From Xiphophorus maculatus (lineage: Eukaryota > Chordata > Actinopteri > Cyprinodontiformes > Poeciliidae), in assembly GCF_002775205.1 (NCBI RefSeq), contig NC_036456.1:22192968-22256967 (forward strand): a stretch of DNA of 64,000 nt, in the 5' to 3' direction. The position numbers and the translations under genes are program-made. Shown piece after piece: positions 35,505 through 46,440 of this stretch. Every line of letters begins with the position of its first letter. The first letter of the stretch is position 1. Under the pieces are notes generated by a model. The model made no database searches. It was not told where the DNA came from and saw only the letters and a program-made list of their open reading frames with translations.

Positions 35505-36374
35505 ATGGCGGCCAACTCTTCCTCCCCCCTCGGTTATTTGTGCTCTGAGGTCTTTTCTATCCAGCTGAGCCTCACCATCATGAGCTTGTCTTTTGTTCCC
35601 GTTGTGGTCTTCATCCTGTCGGTGGGCTACCAGCGGTGGAGGAGCCAGCGCTCCGGAGGAACCAGCCACATCGACGTCTTCACCTACAACGTGGCTCTGC
35701 TGGACCTGCTTGGTATCGCAGCGATCGCCCTCATGTTCTTTGGCAGCACCTTTCAAAACTCCAAGCTTTGGACCGCAGGATGCTCGGTGTTCGGCTTCTC
35801 CTCAACGGGTCACACGCTGTTTCACGTCCTGACCTGCATCGAGCGCTACCTGGCTGTAGTCCATCCCATCTTCTACCTGCGCCTGAGGGGACCGGCGGGC
35901 GCCTCCATCAGAAACGTCACCATCGGATGTGTCTGGCTGGTCTGCTTTGTAGTCATGGCTACCACTTTGTGGATCGTTGCTTTATTTGCTTCCATCTCCT
36001 TTGTGCTGATGTCCTTCACAGCTGCAGCCTTCTTCTTCTGCAGCCTTTCTGTTCTCTGCACGCTGCGGCGTCCAGGGCCAGGCCAGGCGGGCGGGAAAAG
36101 GGACGGCGCTGACCAATCAAAGCGCAGAGCTTTCCAAACCATGATCCTCATAACAGGAACTCTGTCACTGAGATTCATCAATGGTTTGATCACCACCTTA
36201 CTAATGGTGCTGTTGGAACCGTTTGGATACGTTTTCTGCGCTGTTGCCTGGTCTTCGCTGCTGTTCGTTTACCCCAGCACCATGGTGGTACCTCTGCTGT
36301 TTCTGCAGAGGATGGAAAAGCTGCAGATCTGTGGACACAAAGTCAGATTCAGCATTAAACTCATCACAGAATGA
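35505..36374 (+). CDS. Orphan 7TM receptor, cluster member 3
   Basis: ATG 35505 ([16 protein letters not shown]) follows a TTCTTCTCAG acceptor at 35,489; 289 residues. Family landmarks are all present: GYQRWRSQ after TM1, [17 protein letters not shown] in TM2, [19 protein letters not shown] at the TM3 end, TIGCVW in TM4, [10 protein letters not shown] in TM5, LRRPGPG and DQSKRRAF in ICL3. The paired cysteines are in YLCSE and VFCAV. TM7 reads [14 protein letters not shown], again without NPxxY. The gene is GC-richer than its neighbours. It sits inside the segment missing from copy B, so it has no twin. Sequon NSS is at residues 4-6. Ligand unknown. Confidence 0.83.
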   Translation: MAANSSSPLGYLCSEVFSIQLSLTIMSLSFVPVVVFILSVGYQRWRSQRSGGTSHIDVFTYNVALLDLLGIAAIALMFFGSTFQNSKLWTAGCSVFGFSSTGHTLFHVLTCIERYLAVVHPIFYLRLRGPAGASIRNVTIGCVWLVCFVVMATTLWIVALFASISFVLMSFTAAAFFFCSLSVLCTLRRPGPGQAGGKRDGADQSKRRAFQTMILITGTLSLRFINGLITTLLMVLLEPFGYVFCAVAWSSLLFVYPSTMVVPLLFLQRMEKLQICGHKVRFSIKLITE

Positions 36375-37413
36375 AGTCAAAAATGATCTGGAAAAATATG
36401 AAAAACGGAGGAAATGTCTGCCAAAAAAATGTGAAATTTGGAAACATGAAATATTTCAAATGTCACATTTAGATGGATGGATGGAAGGATGGATGGATGG
36501 AAGGATGGATGGATGGATGGACGGACGGATGGATGTTATATGATCACATTATTTTCAAAGAATAGATAATAAAAATACTAGAATAAAACCAGTATATTCT
36601 AATTAACTCCAGTTTAAAAATTTGTTTAAATAATCAGTTAAAATATTTTAGAATTACTTTTAAATGATAAAAATTAATGAGAACAGAGTAAAACCTTGTA
36701 AAGGGACCAACTCTGAGCTACACGCCAACCAAATATTATATTTAACTAATAAATATAATTTATATCATTTCCATGTCGTCTTTCTCACCTTCAGTCAGAA
36801 TAAAATGCATCTGAAACCGTCTCTCAGTTTTTATTGAGTTCTGCATGTTTGCTTCAATCTTTGCACGATGTAAAAATTAAAGTTTCAAACACATTAAAGC
36901 AGAAACATTTACTAGAGGCAGCATTTGAATACTGGAACAATTATAACCAGAAACATTTCATTTACAGATGATGCATCATAGATCCGCTCCACGTTAAACA
37001 AATGAAGAATTTGCATTTACTAGTTTTGCATTTCTGCCTTTATCTTGAAAAAAGAAATGAGTCACAACCCAGTTTCTTTTCATTTCTTTATTTCTTATTC
37101 ATTAGTCTAAAAAAATTACAAGAATAATTAATAAACTTTCATTTATATGTTTGTTTTATGCTGTTAAGCAAATTTTCTTTGTATTGGCAATGTTTATTTT
37201 ATTCCCAATATAGTTTTAGAATAATTTAGTATTTAGTCTTGAATTTATATGTTACAATGTAGGACTGAAGAAAATACTTCTAAGTGTAGAAAATCTACAC
37301 TTTTCAAAGAACAAGCCAGTTTATCTCTAATACAGTTTTAGAATTATGTAGACAAACTGTGATTTTTCATATATATATATACATATATACGGTATATATG
37401 TGTGTGTGTGTGT
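36375..37413. other. Intergenic with GGAT repeat and duplicated segment
   Basis: Holds a (GGAT)n microsatellite at 36,470-36,536 with scattered GGAA and GGAC variants. The segment 36,776-37,200 is repeated at 41,007-41,430. An AT/GT microsatellite at 37,365-37,413 borders the LTR. Confidence 0.6.
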
Positions 37414-38214
37414 TGTTAAAAGGAGGATAATTTAATGTTAACTTCGGACAAAACGTTTGGCTCTTTCCTCCTTAATCTCCCGGATCCTCAGCGAGTGGCG
37501 GCGGCGTGCTGCTAAAGTGAAACAACAACAAAGCACGTTGACGTCACAGATCACAGAGTTTAATTCCATACAAAGCAACGCATGAATCAATCAACAAAGC
37601 TGCAGAGGAACAGAGATATACATCGTTTACCTTATACAAACAAAGACAGACAAGGGGAAGACAGACAAACACAAAACAAAGTCGAACAAAAAAAGCAAAG
37701 ACGCGTCTTTGGAGAGAGCCGATGTAAAAAAGGCAAAATGTTGGCCGCTCTCTGTATTTTTTCTCCTGACACGAAATCTTATAGTAAGGGGGTGTTTTTT
37801 CTATTTAATATATGCACTCAAGGCGTTCCTCTTGTTGACCAACTGGAAGCACCCTTAAGCACTCAGAGAAACCTGGAACTCCCCCTGATCTACAGCAAAG
37901 ATCAAAGGGCCATCTGGTCTCTGGCAAAACAAAAGAGCGGATCGCTGGCCCTGACCCCCCGTGGCTCCCACGGCCATTCTGGGTACAGAACAATCCTGAG
38001 ATAAAATCTCACAGATACCTGTGAGATCTAAAGTCTCTCTGCCCTGCCGGGAATGCTAATTTTATGGCCTCCTGTGCTGTGGGTGCTTTCCCATCTGGCT
38101 TAATTTTGAATGCTCAACACAGCCCTGTTCAAACTAAGAGTGTTGACTATACCTTTTACACATGTCGTAAGATTAACTGTATTAAGCACCAAAAATAATC
38201 ATTTTTCCTTAACA
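37414..38214. mobile_element. Probable solo LTR of an LTR retroelement
   Basis: The 801-bp segment begins TGTTAAAAGGA and ends TCCTTAACA, a TG...CA terminal inverted repeat. GTGTGT flanks it on both sides, which could be a target-site duplication but lies in a GT microsatellite, so the length of the duplication is ambiguous. It contains no protease, polymerase or envelope coding. A 140-codon frame inside (37,582-38,004) has no recognisable domain. It is inserted between the two copies of the segmental duplication. Confidence 0.55.
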
Positions 38215-38788
38215 GTGTGTATAAGGGTGGCAACCTGATTCAGGGATACTGAAACACTTTTAGGGGGCTAAAGCTAAAGCTCCCCTAAAACTGGGTTAGA
38301 ATCGCCACTAGTGACTTCACATGAAAACTGGCCCTTAATTAACCAGTCAGATTAAAAGTTCATAACCCACACTGCCAGCAGGTGGCAGTATTATCTTGTA
38401 GGAATAACTCTAAACAGTCCAAACAGTTTAATGTCATTTTTTTATTTCTTTCCTTCATACAGAACCTTTCCGTCATGTTCATGTTTTAGAGCAGAGATGA
38501 AAAACACATTCGATCTGTTTTACCTCCAGTGTTTTGCACAAATGTTTATTTTTCCAGGATAAAGACATAAAACCTTAAGATATTAAAGTAAAAACCTTTC
38601 AAAGTTTTATATTACAGCAGGAAGACTGTAAGTATTCAAGATGTCTCATGAACTGACCTGTAAATACATAATTATTGTGAGGGAATACCAAAGAAAAATT
38701 AACAGCCTGCAGTATGAGGTCATTGAGTTATAGCCCAGCGGGACATTAAATCATGAGCTGGTTTTACAATATTTGAAAAACTTGTCCA

Positions 38789-38911
38789 TCATTGTGACAC
38801 AGAAACACAAACAGGTGTAAAAGGTTTTCATCGGACGCCAGCAGACACAGTCAGCCATTTACTGAAGAGCAGCAGAAGAAGAAACACTGGGAACCAAAAC
38901 CTGCTGATCAG
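38789..38911 (+). promoter_or_regulatory. Upstream element and first exon of receptor 4
   Basis: Same as the receptor 2 exon: TCATTGTGACAC at 38,789 and donor GTTCGT at 38,912, duplicated with the gene. Confidence 0.6.
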
Positions 38912-39293
38912 GTTCGTGTTTTTAATCAAATCAAAATCTGTAAACCTACATTTAAAAAACAAAAAACCTGAAACAACAGAAACTGTGGTTGAGTTTGTGA
39001 ATTTGGTGCATTTTTTTGTTCAAACTTGTTTGTTCATTCGGTGAAGTAAGTAAAGTTTGGTGAAGGACTCAGTTGTTGTCTTGGTAAGGTAGTGATACTT
39101 GAAAATATATTACTAAACAGTGCAGCCCCTCAGGAAGCCCCTGTTGGGTAATTGTTTATTTTACTGTAAAATACCAAACATATAATTGATGTAATGAGTT
39201 TCTGCTGATTGGACTGATTTCTGAAGGCATCTTTTGTCTTTTACCCTGTTTTCCTCTCCTCAGTTGTTCATTTGTCTGGTTTTCCAGGTGAAG

Positions 39294-40163
39294 ATGGCCG
39301 CCAACTCTTCCCTCCATACTCTGAGCTGTAACTTCCCACTGATCAATTTCCTCATGCCAACCATCTTAGCGCTCCTCAGCTTGATGATCCCTCTTCTGGT
39401 TTATGTCCTGGTTGTTGGTTTCCAGCGGTGGAGGAAGCAACCTTTCAGCTCTCCTTTTGCGACGTCGAGTCACATCGACATCCTGACCTACAACGTGGCG
39501 TTCATTGACCTCCTTGGTATCTCAGGGAACTATTTTACATATTTTGGCGTGTATGCTGATCAGCTGGAGGTACTGATCATAGGATACAGCATGATAGTCG
39601 TTTCCTCACTTGGACATCCGCTGCTTCAGCTCCTCACCTGCATCGAGCGCTACCTGGCTGTGGTTCATCCCATCTGCTACCTGCGCCTGAGAGGCTCAGC
39701 AGGCGTCAGGATTAGAAACATCACCATTGGTTGTGTTTGGCTGAGCTGCATTGGTGTGTTGTCTCTGTGTGTGTGGTTGGGAGTATCGTTTCTAACTTTG
39801 TCTTCTGTGTTCCTGTTCTTCACCACCGCGGCTTTCTGTTTTTGCAGTGTATCTGTTCTCTGGGCTTTGATTCGTCCAGGGCCTGGAGAAAGGGGCGGGG
39901 ACAATAGGCTTAGTAACCAATCAAAGCAGAGAGCTCTCCACACAATGGCTCTGATCACAGCAACCCTTTTACCGATGCTTATTAGCAGTCTTATTATCTC
40001 TGTAGTAGAAACAGTTTCCGTCCTGTACGGATACACGTTCTGTGTCTTAGCGTGTTTTTCAGTGTTGTTCCTTTTGCCCACCTATCTGGTTTTACCGCTG
40101 CTCTTTCTGCAGAGGGTTGGCAAACTAACAGTCTGTGGACACAAACCAAATGAAACAGCGTGA
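39294..40163 (+). CDS. Orphan 7TM receptor, cluster member 4 (twin of member 2)
   Basis: 289 residues from ATG 39294, with the same splice context as the twin at 31144. All cytoplasmic and most membrane sequence is identical to the twin, including ERYLAVVHP and IRPGPGERGG. Differences are 11 substitutions between residues 76 and 106 (for example YADQLEVLIIGYSMIVVSS here), one at 179, and ten between 226 and 254 (VETVSVLYGYTFCVLACFS here). These map to the outer ends of TM2/TM3 with loop 1 and of TM6/TM7 with loop 3. The frame is open and the family cysteines 12 and 250 are kept, so it looks functional. Probable membrane receptor with changed ligand preference. Confidence 0.83.
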   Translation: MAANSSLHTLSCNFPLINFLMPTILALLSLMIPLLVYVLVVGFQRWRKQPFSSPFATSSHIDILTYNVAFIDLLGISGNYFTYFGVYADQLEVLIIGYSMIVVSSLGHPLLQLLTCIERYLAVVHPICYLRLRGSAGVRIRNITIGCVWLSCIGVLSLCVWLGVSFLTLSSVFLFFTTAAFCFCSVSVLWALIRPGPGERGGDNRLSNQSKQRALHTMALITATLLPMLISSLIISVVETVSVLYGYTFCVLACFSVLFLLPTYLVLPLLFLQRVGKLTVCGHKPNETA

Positions 40164-42160
40164 AGTTAGAGGGGTTTTTTTCAATGAGGTCATCCTGACA
40201 TCATTGTTCTTTACTCTATATACAAGCAAACGTTTAAATTTTCTTTTGTCATTTATTTAGAGAAAACAATTATCTGTGAAAAAAGACCAACGTCTTAAAG
40301 TGAACCAGGATTAGTTGAACATGTTGGCCTAAATATTTTGTAATTTTCTTATTAACTTCAAAATGATATGCCAAAACTCATATTTACTTCAAAAATGTAT
40401 ACCTTTTGTTATATTTTTCACCCTTGGAGTTGCCATTTATTCACATGTTTCAGTCCATTCGGTACTGGAGTCTACAGCGTAAACACAGGGAGGCTAACTT
40501 TACCTGAGTTGTCGTTTATCACATCCAGTTTGACTGGTTGAATTTTAGATATTGCCACACTGTGATAAAAAGTGAGATGAATCTGGATTATTTCCCACAT
40601 GAAAGAAAGAAGAGGTCACTGAGTGGGACACAACTTCCAGAGGATCTACATTTGTGCCCTCAACATTTCTCTCCAGAAGACTTTGACTCATTTGTACGAG
40701 CAAAACTGACAAAGGCTTCAACAGATGATCGTTATATATCGTATATCATAATAAGTTAAAAAGTAAACATAGAGAAATATACGTGTTGGATTCCCTCCTG
40801 AAGCCAAAACTCCTGCTACCTGATCTCACATAAGCAGAGTGATGGGTGGAATATCCTTTGTTGTTGGATTTATTTTTATCCTAATGTGTTGTTGTTTGAT
40901 AGCTCTTATTGTCCACAGAACATCATGTCTGCTTTGGTTTCATCATGTCTGTTTGGATTATAGATTATAAATCTGACAGAATTTGCAAAATCCATTTGCT
41001 GTTGTGTCGTCTTTCTCACCTTCAGTCAGAATAAAATGCATCTGAAACCGTCTCTCAGTTTTTATTGAGTTCTGCATGTTTGCTTCAATCTTTGCACGAT
41101 GTAAAAATTAAAGTTTCAAACACATTAAAGCAGAAACATTTACTAGAGGCAGCATTTGAATACTGGAACAATTATAACCAGAAACATTTCATTTACAGAT
41201 GATGCATCATAGATCCGCTCCACGTTAAACAAATGAAGAATTTGCATTTACTAGTTTTGCATTTCTGCCTTTATCTTGAAAAAGCAAAAATAAATGAGTC
41301 ACAACCAAGTTTCTTTTCATTTCTTTATTTCTTATTCATTAGTCTAAAAAAATTACAAAAATAATTAATAAACTTTCATTTAAATGTTTGTTTTATGCTG
41401 TTTAACAAACTTTCCTTGTAATGTTTATTTTTAAAGCTTAATAGTTGTTCATTAATGTGTTTAGTTACGCATTTTGTTTTCCACATAAGGTGTTTAAAGT
41501 TTTATTCAATCACTTCAAAACAATCTGGACAGATATAATATTTTTTTAATATGGAAATATTTCCATATTAAAAAGTATGGAAATATTTTTCTTTTTTTTA
41601 ATTATTTAAAATAAATATAACTTTACTTTCTTTCACATTTTACTTTCTGTAAATTAACCCTCTAAACTATTTTTTTCTGCTTGTGAGTCTGGAAATTATA
41701 ACCAACTTATGACAGAATTTGTTTTCATGAAGACGTTTTCTTTGGTTTCTTGTATCATCATAAATGTTTTTTTTCCTCTGTGTTTTTTCTGGACTCTTCA
41801 TGTAGCTTTTATTAATCATTTTAAATATTTTTGTCCCTTTAAACAAGATTACCTCATTAACATATTTGATCAGATTATTTATTATTTATTTACTGTGTAT
41901 CGTCATACATTTACTGTCTATGTCCAGTTTTAATTTTATGACAAGACGGAGATTTTAAAAAATTCCCTTAAATGTAAAACATTAATACCAGACTAAGCTG
42001 CATTTTTGCATATGGTTTGTATTTTGTGGATTATGGCTCCTGGTTGTGAGATTAAAAAACGAGGTGTGATTGAAGGACCTGCTTTAGAAAGGTTTGCCTT
42101 CTCGTTGAAAGGGAAACGTAAATCATGAGCCTGAGTGAAACATGCAAAAACCTTCTTCTG
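40164..42160. other. Intergenic, end of duplication and AT-rich DNA
   Basis: 40,164-41,430 belongs to duplication copy B. After that the DNA is AT-rich, with a near-perfect 32-bp palindrome at 41,543-41,574 (arm centre GGAAATATTTCC). No gene. The last part contains AATCATGAGCCTGAGTGAAA, followed by CATGCAAAAACC, which recurs upstream of receptor 6 and is probably promoter. Confidence 0.5.
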
Positions 42161-42259
42161 TCATTGTGACACAAACAAGTAATCCATGAATGTTGGACAG
42201 AAACTTTATTTGAGACTGAAACTCTGAGGAGACGACGAGAACCAGATCCGTCTGACGAG
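42161..42259 (+). promoter_or_regulatory. Upstream element and first exon of receptor 5
   Basis: TCATTGTGACAC at 42,161 followed by AAACAAGTAATCCATGAA, and donor GTGCGT at 42,260 after CCGTCTGACGAG. The region upstream (GAAACATGCAAAAACC at about 42,137) and this exon are shared with receptor 6, partly with receptor 7. Confidence 0.6.
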
Positions 42260-43412
42260 GTGCGTTTTTAACAAATCTGAAGCTTGTTCATTTAAATTTG
42301 ATTAAAAATGCTTCTTAGCTTTTATTTATTTTTGTTGTGTTGCAGCAATAATTTGTGTTTAATTTTATTTGTCTGATATAAATGATGCAGGTTTACCTTA
42401 AACAGAAGTGATGAAAATGAAAAACATAAAAACACAAGAAAAACCCCTAAGCACAGTAATCTAAAAACTATTAAAGCTTTTAATATTTTATCATTTTGGT
42501 TTCATAAAATTTAGTGGAAGAAAACAGAGCACACAAATGTTTTTAGATGTTTTTAACAATACAGATCAGAATAAAACGTCTTTGTCAGATTAAATAAAAC
42601 CACATTTTACTGCAGCCACATTTCCACCACTTCTGCACATGAAGAAACTCAACAAACTCAAATTTCCATCCTCAGTTTTTCTCAGACAGATTCAGAGATC
42701 CAGTAAAGATCAGGTATTTTTTTTACAAATTCACTATTTGATTTAGATCTAGACTTTGACTAAGCCATTCAAACGCTGATCTGACGCTGATCTTCATCTC
42801 CATGCTGGAGAGACGGGATCCAGCAGAACGTCTTCGCTTCAAAACACCCGAGTCAAATAATCAGGAATCTGACTTTTCAAGAGGCTCCAAGCTAATTTCT
42901 GGAATTGTAAGACTTTCCTTAAAATTTGACATTAATAAATGTTACAAAGCACCGTAAGTCTTTAGAGAGATCCTAATGTATCAGTTACCAATGCACTGCA
43001 AAAACACAAAATCTTACCAATAATTTTGGTCCAGTTTCTAGTGCAAAATAAGACAAAACCTTTCAGTAACATGTAGAGTCTTGTTTTAAGTAAATAATTC
43101 TTTAATATTGAAAAAAAAATTCTTCCATTGGCAGATAAACTAACTTATAACAGGAGAAAATGTTTTGTTATAAGTGAAATAATCTGCCAGTGGAACAAAT
43201 ACTTTTTTATGAATATTAAGGAATTATTTGCTTAAAACAAAACTATATCTTGTCAATAAAGTTTCAGTAGGTTTTGTCTTATTTAATGTGCACTAAAATA
43301 TCTGGACTAGAAACTAGACCAAAACTACTTGGTGGGACTTTGTGTTTTGCGGTGAGATTATTTTTTCAGCTGTTAATGTTTCTTTCCTTTTCATTTTCAG
43401 ACATCGATATAA
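42260..43412. other. Intron of receptor 5 leader
   Basis: AT-rich; no repeat family or frame I can name. Ends with the acceptor TTTTCATTTTCAG at 43,400. Confidence 0.45.
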
Positions 43413-44285
43413 ATGTTGCTGCCTTCTGACTCGTCCAACTCGTCCCTCCGTCCTCTGCTGGTGTTCTGCACTGCCCCTCAGACACTATCAGTGATGGAAA
43501 GCCTCCTGGTTGCTCATGTGCTGCTGTTGCCTCTTTTCCTCTACGTCGTCGCCGTCGGTTACCAGCGATGGAGGAAAGACGGTTTCATGGCTCCTTTCAC
43601 AACATGGAGCCACATCGACATCTTCACCTACAACGTGGTTTTCCTCGACCTGTTTAATATAGTCGGGACATTGTTCTACTTTCTTGGTGCCGTCACTGGA
43701 AACGCAGGTATACAGCTGGCAGGAGACGGCATATTTAACATTTTCTTTTCAGGACAGACTCTGTTCCACCTGCTCACCTGTATGGAGCGCTACCTGGCCG
43801 TCGTCCATCCCGTCTTCTACCTGCGTCTTAAAGGCTCAGCAGGCGTCAGGGCCAGAAACATCACCATCGGATGTGTTTGGCTGATTTCCATTCTGATAAT
43901 GATTCTGATTGTACATATCCATATTTCCTATTCCATTATCAATGGACTGATGGTGTTCTTCATGTCTGTAGCTTTTGCTTTCTGCAGCCTGTCTGTTCTC
44001 AGCGCTCTGGTCCGTCCAGGTCCTGGCAAACGGGACGAGGCCAGGGTCAGGGCTGACCAATCAAAGGAGAAAGCTTTCCATACGGTTCTCATAATCACTG
44101 GAACTCTTTTCGTCAGGTTCGCGAGCATCTTGATCAGCTCTGTAATTCAAAATCATCTTGGAGATGATATTTGTTTGATTGGTTGGTCTTCAATGTGGTT
44201 CTTGGTGCCCAGCAGTCTGGTGTTACCTCTGCTCCTTCTGCAGAGGGCAGGAAAACTACGCCCCTCTGGGGCAAATGTCAAATAA
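43413..44285 (+). CDS. Orphan 7TM receptor, cluster member 5
   Basis: 290 residues from ATG 43413 (MLLPSDSSNSSLRPLLVFC), 12 bases after a TTTTCAG acceptor. With the members at 55128 and 58054 it forms a subfamily sharing [34 protein letters not shown], and VPSSLVLPLLLLQRAGKL. Loop 1 and the TM3 entry (AVTGNAGIQLAGDGI) and loop 3 (HLGDDICLIGW) are particular to it. No Cys at 3.25, no Cys in loop 2, no NPxxY. Family cysteines are in VFCTAP and DICLI. ICL3 reads VRPGPGKRDEARVRADQSKE. The cytoplasmic tail after TM7 is only about 15 residues, without a palmitoylation cysteine. Ligand unknown. Confidence 0.83.
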   Translation: MLLPSDSSNSSLRPLLVFCTAPQTLSVMESLLVAHVLLLPLFLYVVAVGYQRWRKDGFMAPFTTWSHIDIFTYNVVFLDLFNIVGTLFYFLGAVTGNAGIQLAGDGIFNIFFSGQTLFHLLTCMERYLAVVHPVFYLRLKGSAGVRARNITIGCVWLISILIMILIVHIHISYSIINGLMVFFMSVAFAFCSLSVLSALVRPGPGKRDEARVRADQSKEKAFHTVLIITGTLFVRFASILISSVIQNHLGDDICLIGWSSMWFLVPSSLVLPLLLLQRAGKLRPSGANVK

Positions 44286-45789
44286 ATATATTACCTTAAT
44301 ATCAACACAGTTGCAACATTTAGGGAAAGTACTCAGTTCAGAGAGTGTAAGTGTGAAATAATCACAACGAACTAGAAAAGATAGATTAGAAGAAGAGCAT
44401 TTGCAAACCATAGCACATGAGTGAGAATCAGATATATTTTTGTGCCCTCGCTGAAGCAATATCAATAAACAAGTGAGTTCTGGGTTCTTTGTTTCAGTAT
44501 ACTCTCTTACTATTTCATTTAACCTCTCTCTAATACATATGGATCCATCGGCATTGGACACTACTGACGTAAATTACACTACACATCATATAAAGTAGAA
44601 CACAGTAACACTCCTTTAAATAGGCAAGCTAATAAATAATAACATACTTACATGGTTTTGGGTTTTCAGGTAAAACAGGAGAAACATATCACTTTACCAA
44701 CTGTACAATGAATCCACATAAAAACCACGTTTGTAAAGAAAACAAACTGAACCAGGTGTGAGATCAGCAGGTGGAGCTGAAATGGGTGAACTAACAAACC
44801 AACAACCTCTGCCAAAACCTCGGGAAGGAAAGCTGCTATTGGCTGTGTGAAAAGTGGCTTAGAAACCTCAATATGACGTCATAATTAATTACCATATTTG
44901 TTGCTATTATATTTGTCATCCAACCTATCAAGTTAAGATAGTGCCAAAAAAATAAAATAAAATAAAACTCTAAATATGTTTGGAACAATAAATTAACTTT
45001 GTGGAATAATTTAAGTACTTTAATACGTTTCCTGTCTCACGTTTTCTAAATGTTAAGTTTATATTCACACCCTGATAAGCAGCGTTGTGCAAGCATGATT
45101 CATTTCCAATTAGGACACAGAATCAATTCAAATGTTTTTAATCAAGGACAGTTAAACAACGCTGCATGTGGAGAAACAGATAAACTTGTTTTGTGCACAA
45201 CAAAGGCTCTGAAAGGAGTGAAGGGATTATTTAAATCCACCAGGGGGCGTCCTGACCTCTCCACCCTCTCCTCCAGGCTCACCGCCCTGCAGGTTTTAGG
45301 GATTTCCTTGCTTCAGATCAGCTGATTTCAATTGATGACTGATTAACAGGCGTTTGTTGAACTGCAGTCAGTTGAATCAGGACATTAAAGCAGGGAAACC
45401 TCTAAAACATGTCGGACAATGTGCCTTGAGGACCAGGGTTTGGAAACACTGTGGTAGAAAAATGTACATTTTGAAAACTTAAAAAAATTATTCAGTCCTA
45501 CATTATAAAAAATAAATATTAAATTTTGCTGTTTCTCTACAGTAAAATTTCTAAATATATTTTTAGAATATATTTTTTGAAATTATTCTAAAGATATATA
45601 AGAGATTATGAATAAAACATATAATGCTATTAACATGAGTTTCATTAGAGGTTTAGATTCGGACTGTTTCTTTGCAGTGGGCGGGTTTTACAGCTTTAGT
45701 TTTACTTTGTGTTTGGACTGGAAAATGTTAAATCTGGCCATAGTGGCGAATGGCGCCATTTTTGTTATTAATGAGCGTGAGGCGCATGC
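44286..45789. other. Intergenic with a dispersed repeat
   Basis: AT-rich. At 45,235-45,455 is a diverged interspersed repeat: CCACCAGGGGGCGTCCTGAC, then ...CAGTCAGTTGAATCAGGACA and GAGGACCAGGGTTTGGAAAC, a pattern seen widely in fish genomes. No gene. Confidence 0.45.
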
Positions 45790-46440
45790 GCCATACTGGA
45801 TAAAACCATGACGCAGCTTCTACGTGACCTTTTAATTAAAGACGCGACCAGCTGCGGCCGCTCGGAGACATGAAGCTGTCGGTCTGATACTCATGGACGT
45901 TGGGACCTGGATTAAATGATATTTACTGAGACGCGGAATCCGAGTGGACGCCCAGCCTGGTGGCTGAAACCTCTGAAACCTCTGTGGTCCGATTGACATC
46001 CTGTCATTGTTCATCGAGGCCCAGTTTGGTTCCTTGTACTTGACCTACTAGCAGGCCGCAGTGGTGCAAGCAGGCCGCAGGAGCGCCATGTTTGAAAAAG
46101 CTGCGTTGGTTATTCGGTAAGTTATTTTTCAGAAGCTTTATTCTAAGTTATTTGTCTTTTTCCACCGATGACGTTAGTGAAGCCATTTTTTTTTGTGTCT
46201 AAACAGAGCAGCACACAGGAGAGACCCGACCAAGGCCTCTCAGCGGCGGCTTGTTTGGTTACTGGCGTCTCTGAAGCATCTCAGGGGATATAAGGGCATC
46301 CGGAGCTAGCAGATGATCGATTATGGATTTACTACAATCAAGCTGAGGAATCCCTTCAATCAAGCTGAGGATCGCTTCCGTCAAGCTGAGGAATCGCTAC
46401 AAGGTGCCTGGCGGATCCGCCCAACCCATCAAAGGTTGGT
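45790..46440 (+). other. GC-rich promoter-like region with two exon-like segments
   Basis: An abrupt CpG-richer island in AT-rich surroundings (GACGCGACCAGCTGCGGCCG near 45,841). A good donor (TTCG|GTAAGTT) lies at 46,117 and an acceptor (GTCTAAACAG) at 46,206. The second segment contains three copies of a ~22-bp unit with TCAAGCTGAGGA(A)TC at 46,336-46,400. It could start a non-coding transcript; coding potential is poor. Confidence 0.35.

Larger units (their letters stand above)
30107..37200. repeat. Segmental duplication, copy A
   Basis: From about 30,107 to 32,855 the DNA is nearly identical to 38,267-41,005 at an offset of about 8,150. From about 36,776 to 37,200 it matches 41,007-41,430. 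The part between (32,857-36,774) is absent from copy B. Related microsatellite-bordered DNA at 29,285-29,345 and 37,190-37,260 suggests the true left edge is near 29,285 and that different insertions followed in each copy. Confidence 0.75.
38267..41430. repeat. Segmental duplication, copy B (internally deleted)
   Basis: Matches copy A from 30,107 on. Indels are few, for example 11 bp near 38,553. At about 41,005 the match jumps from the equivalent of 32,855 to that of 36,776, removing about 3.9 kb, with a short shared TGTG/TGTCG at the join. Homology fades at about 41,430. Confidence 0.75.

Noticed and set aside
37582-38004. 140-codon frame after receptor 3
   Set aside because: Lies wholly inside the probable solo LTR and shows no domain.
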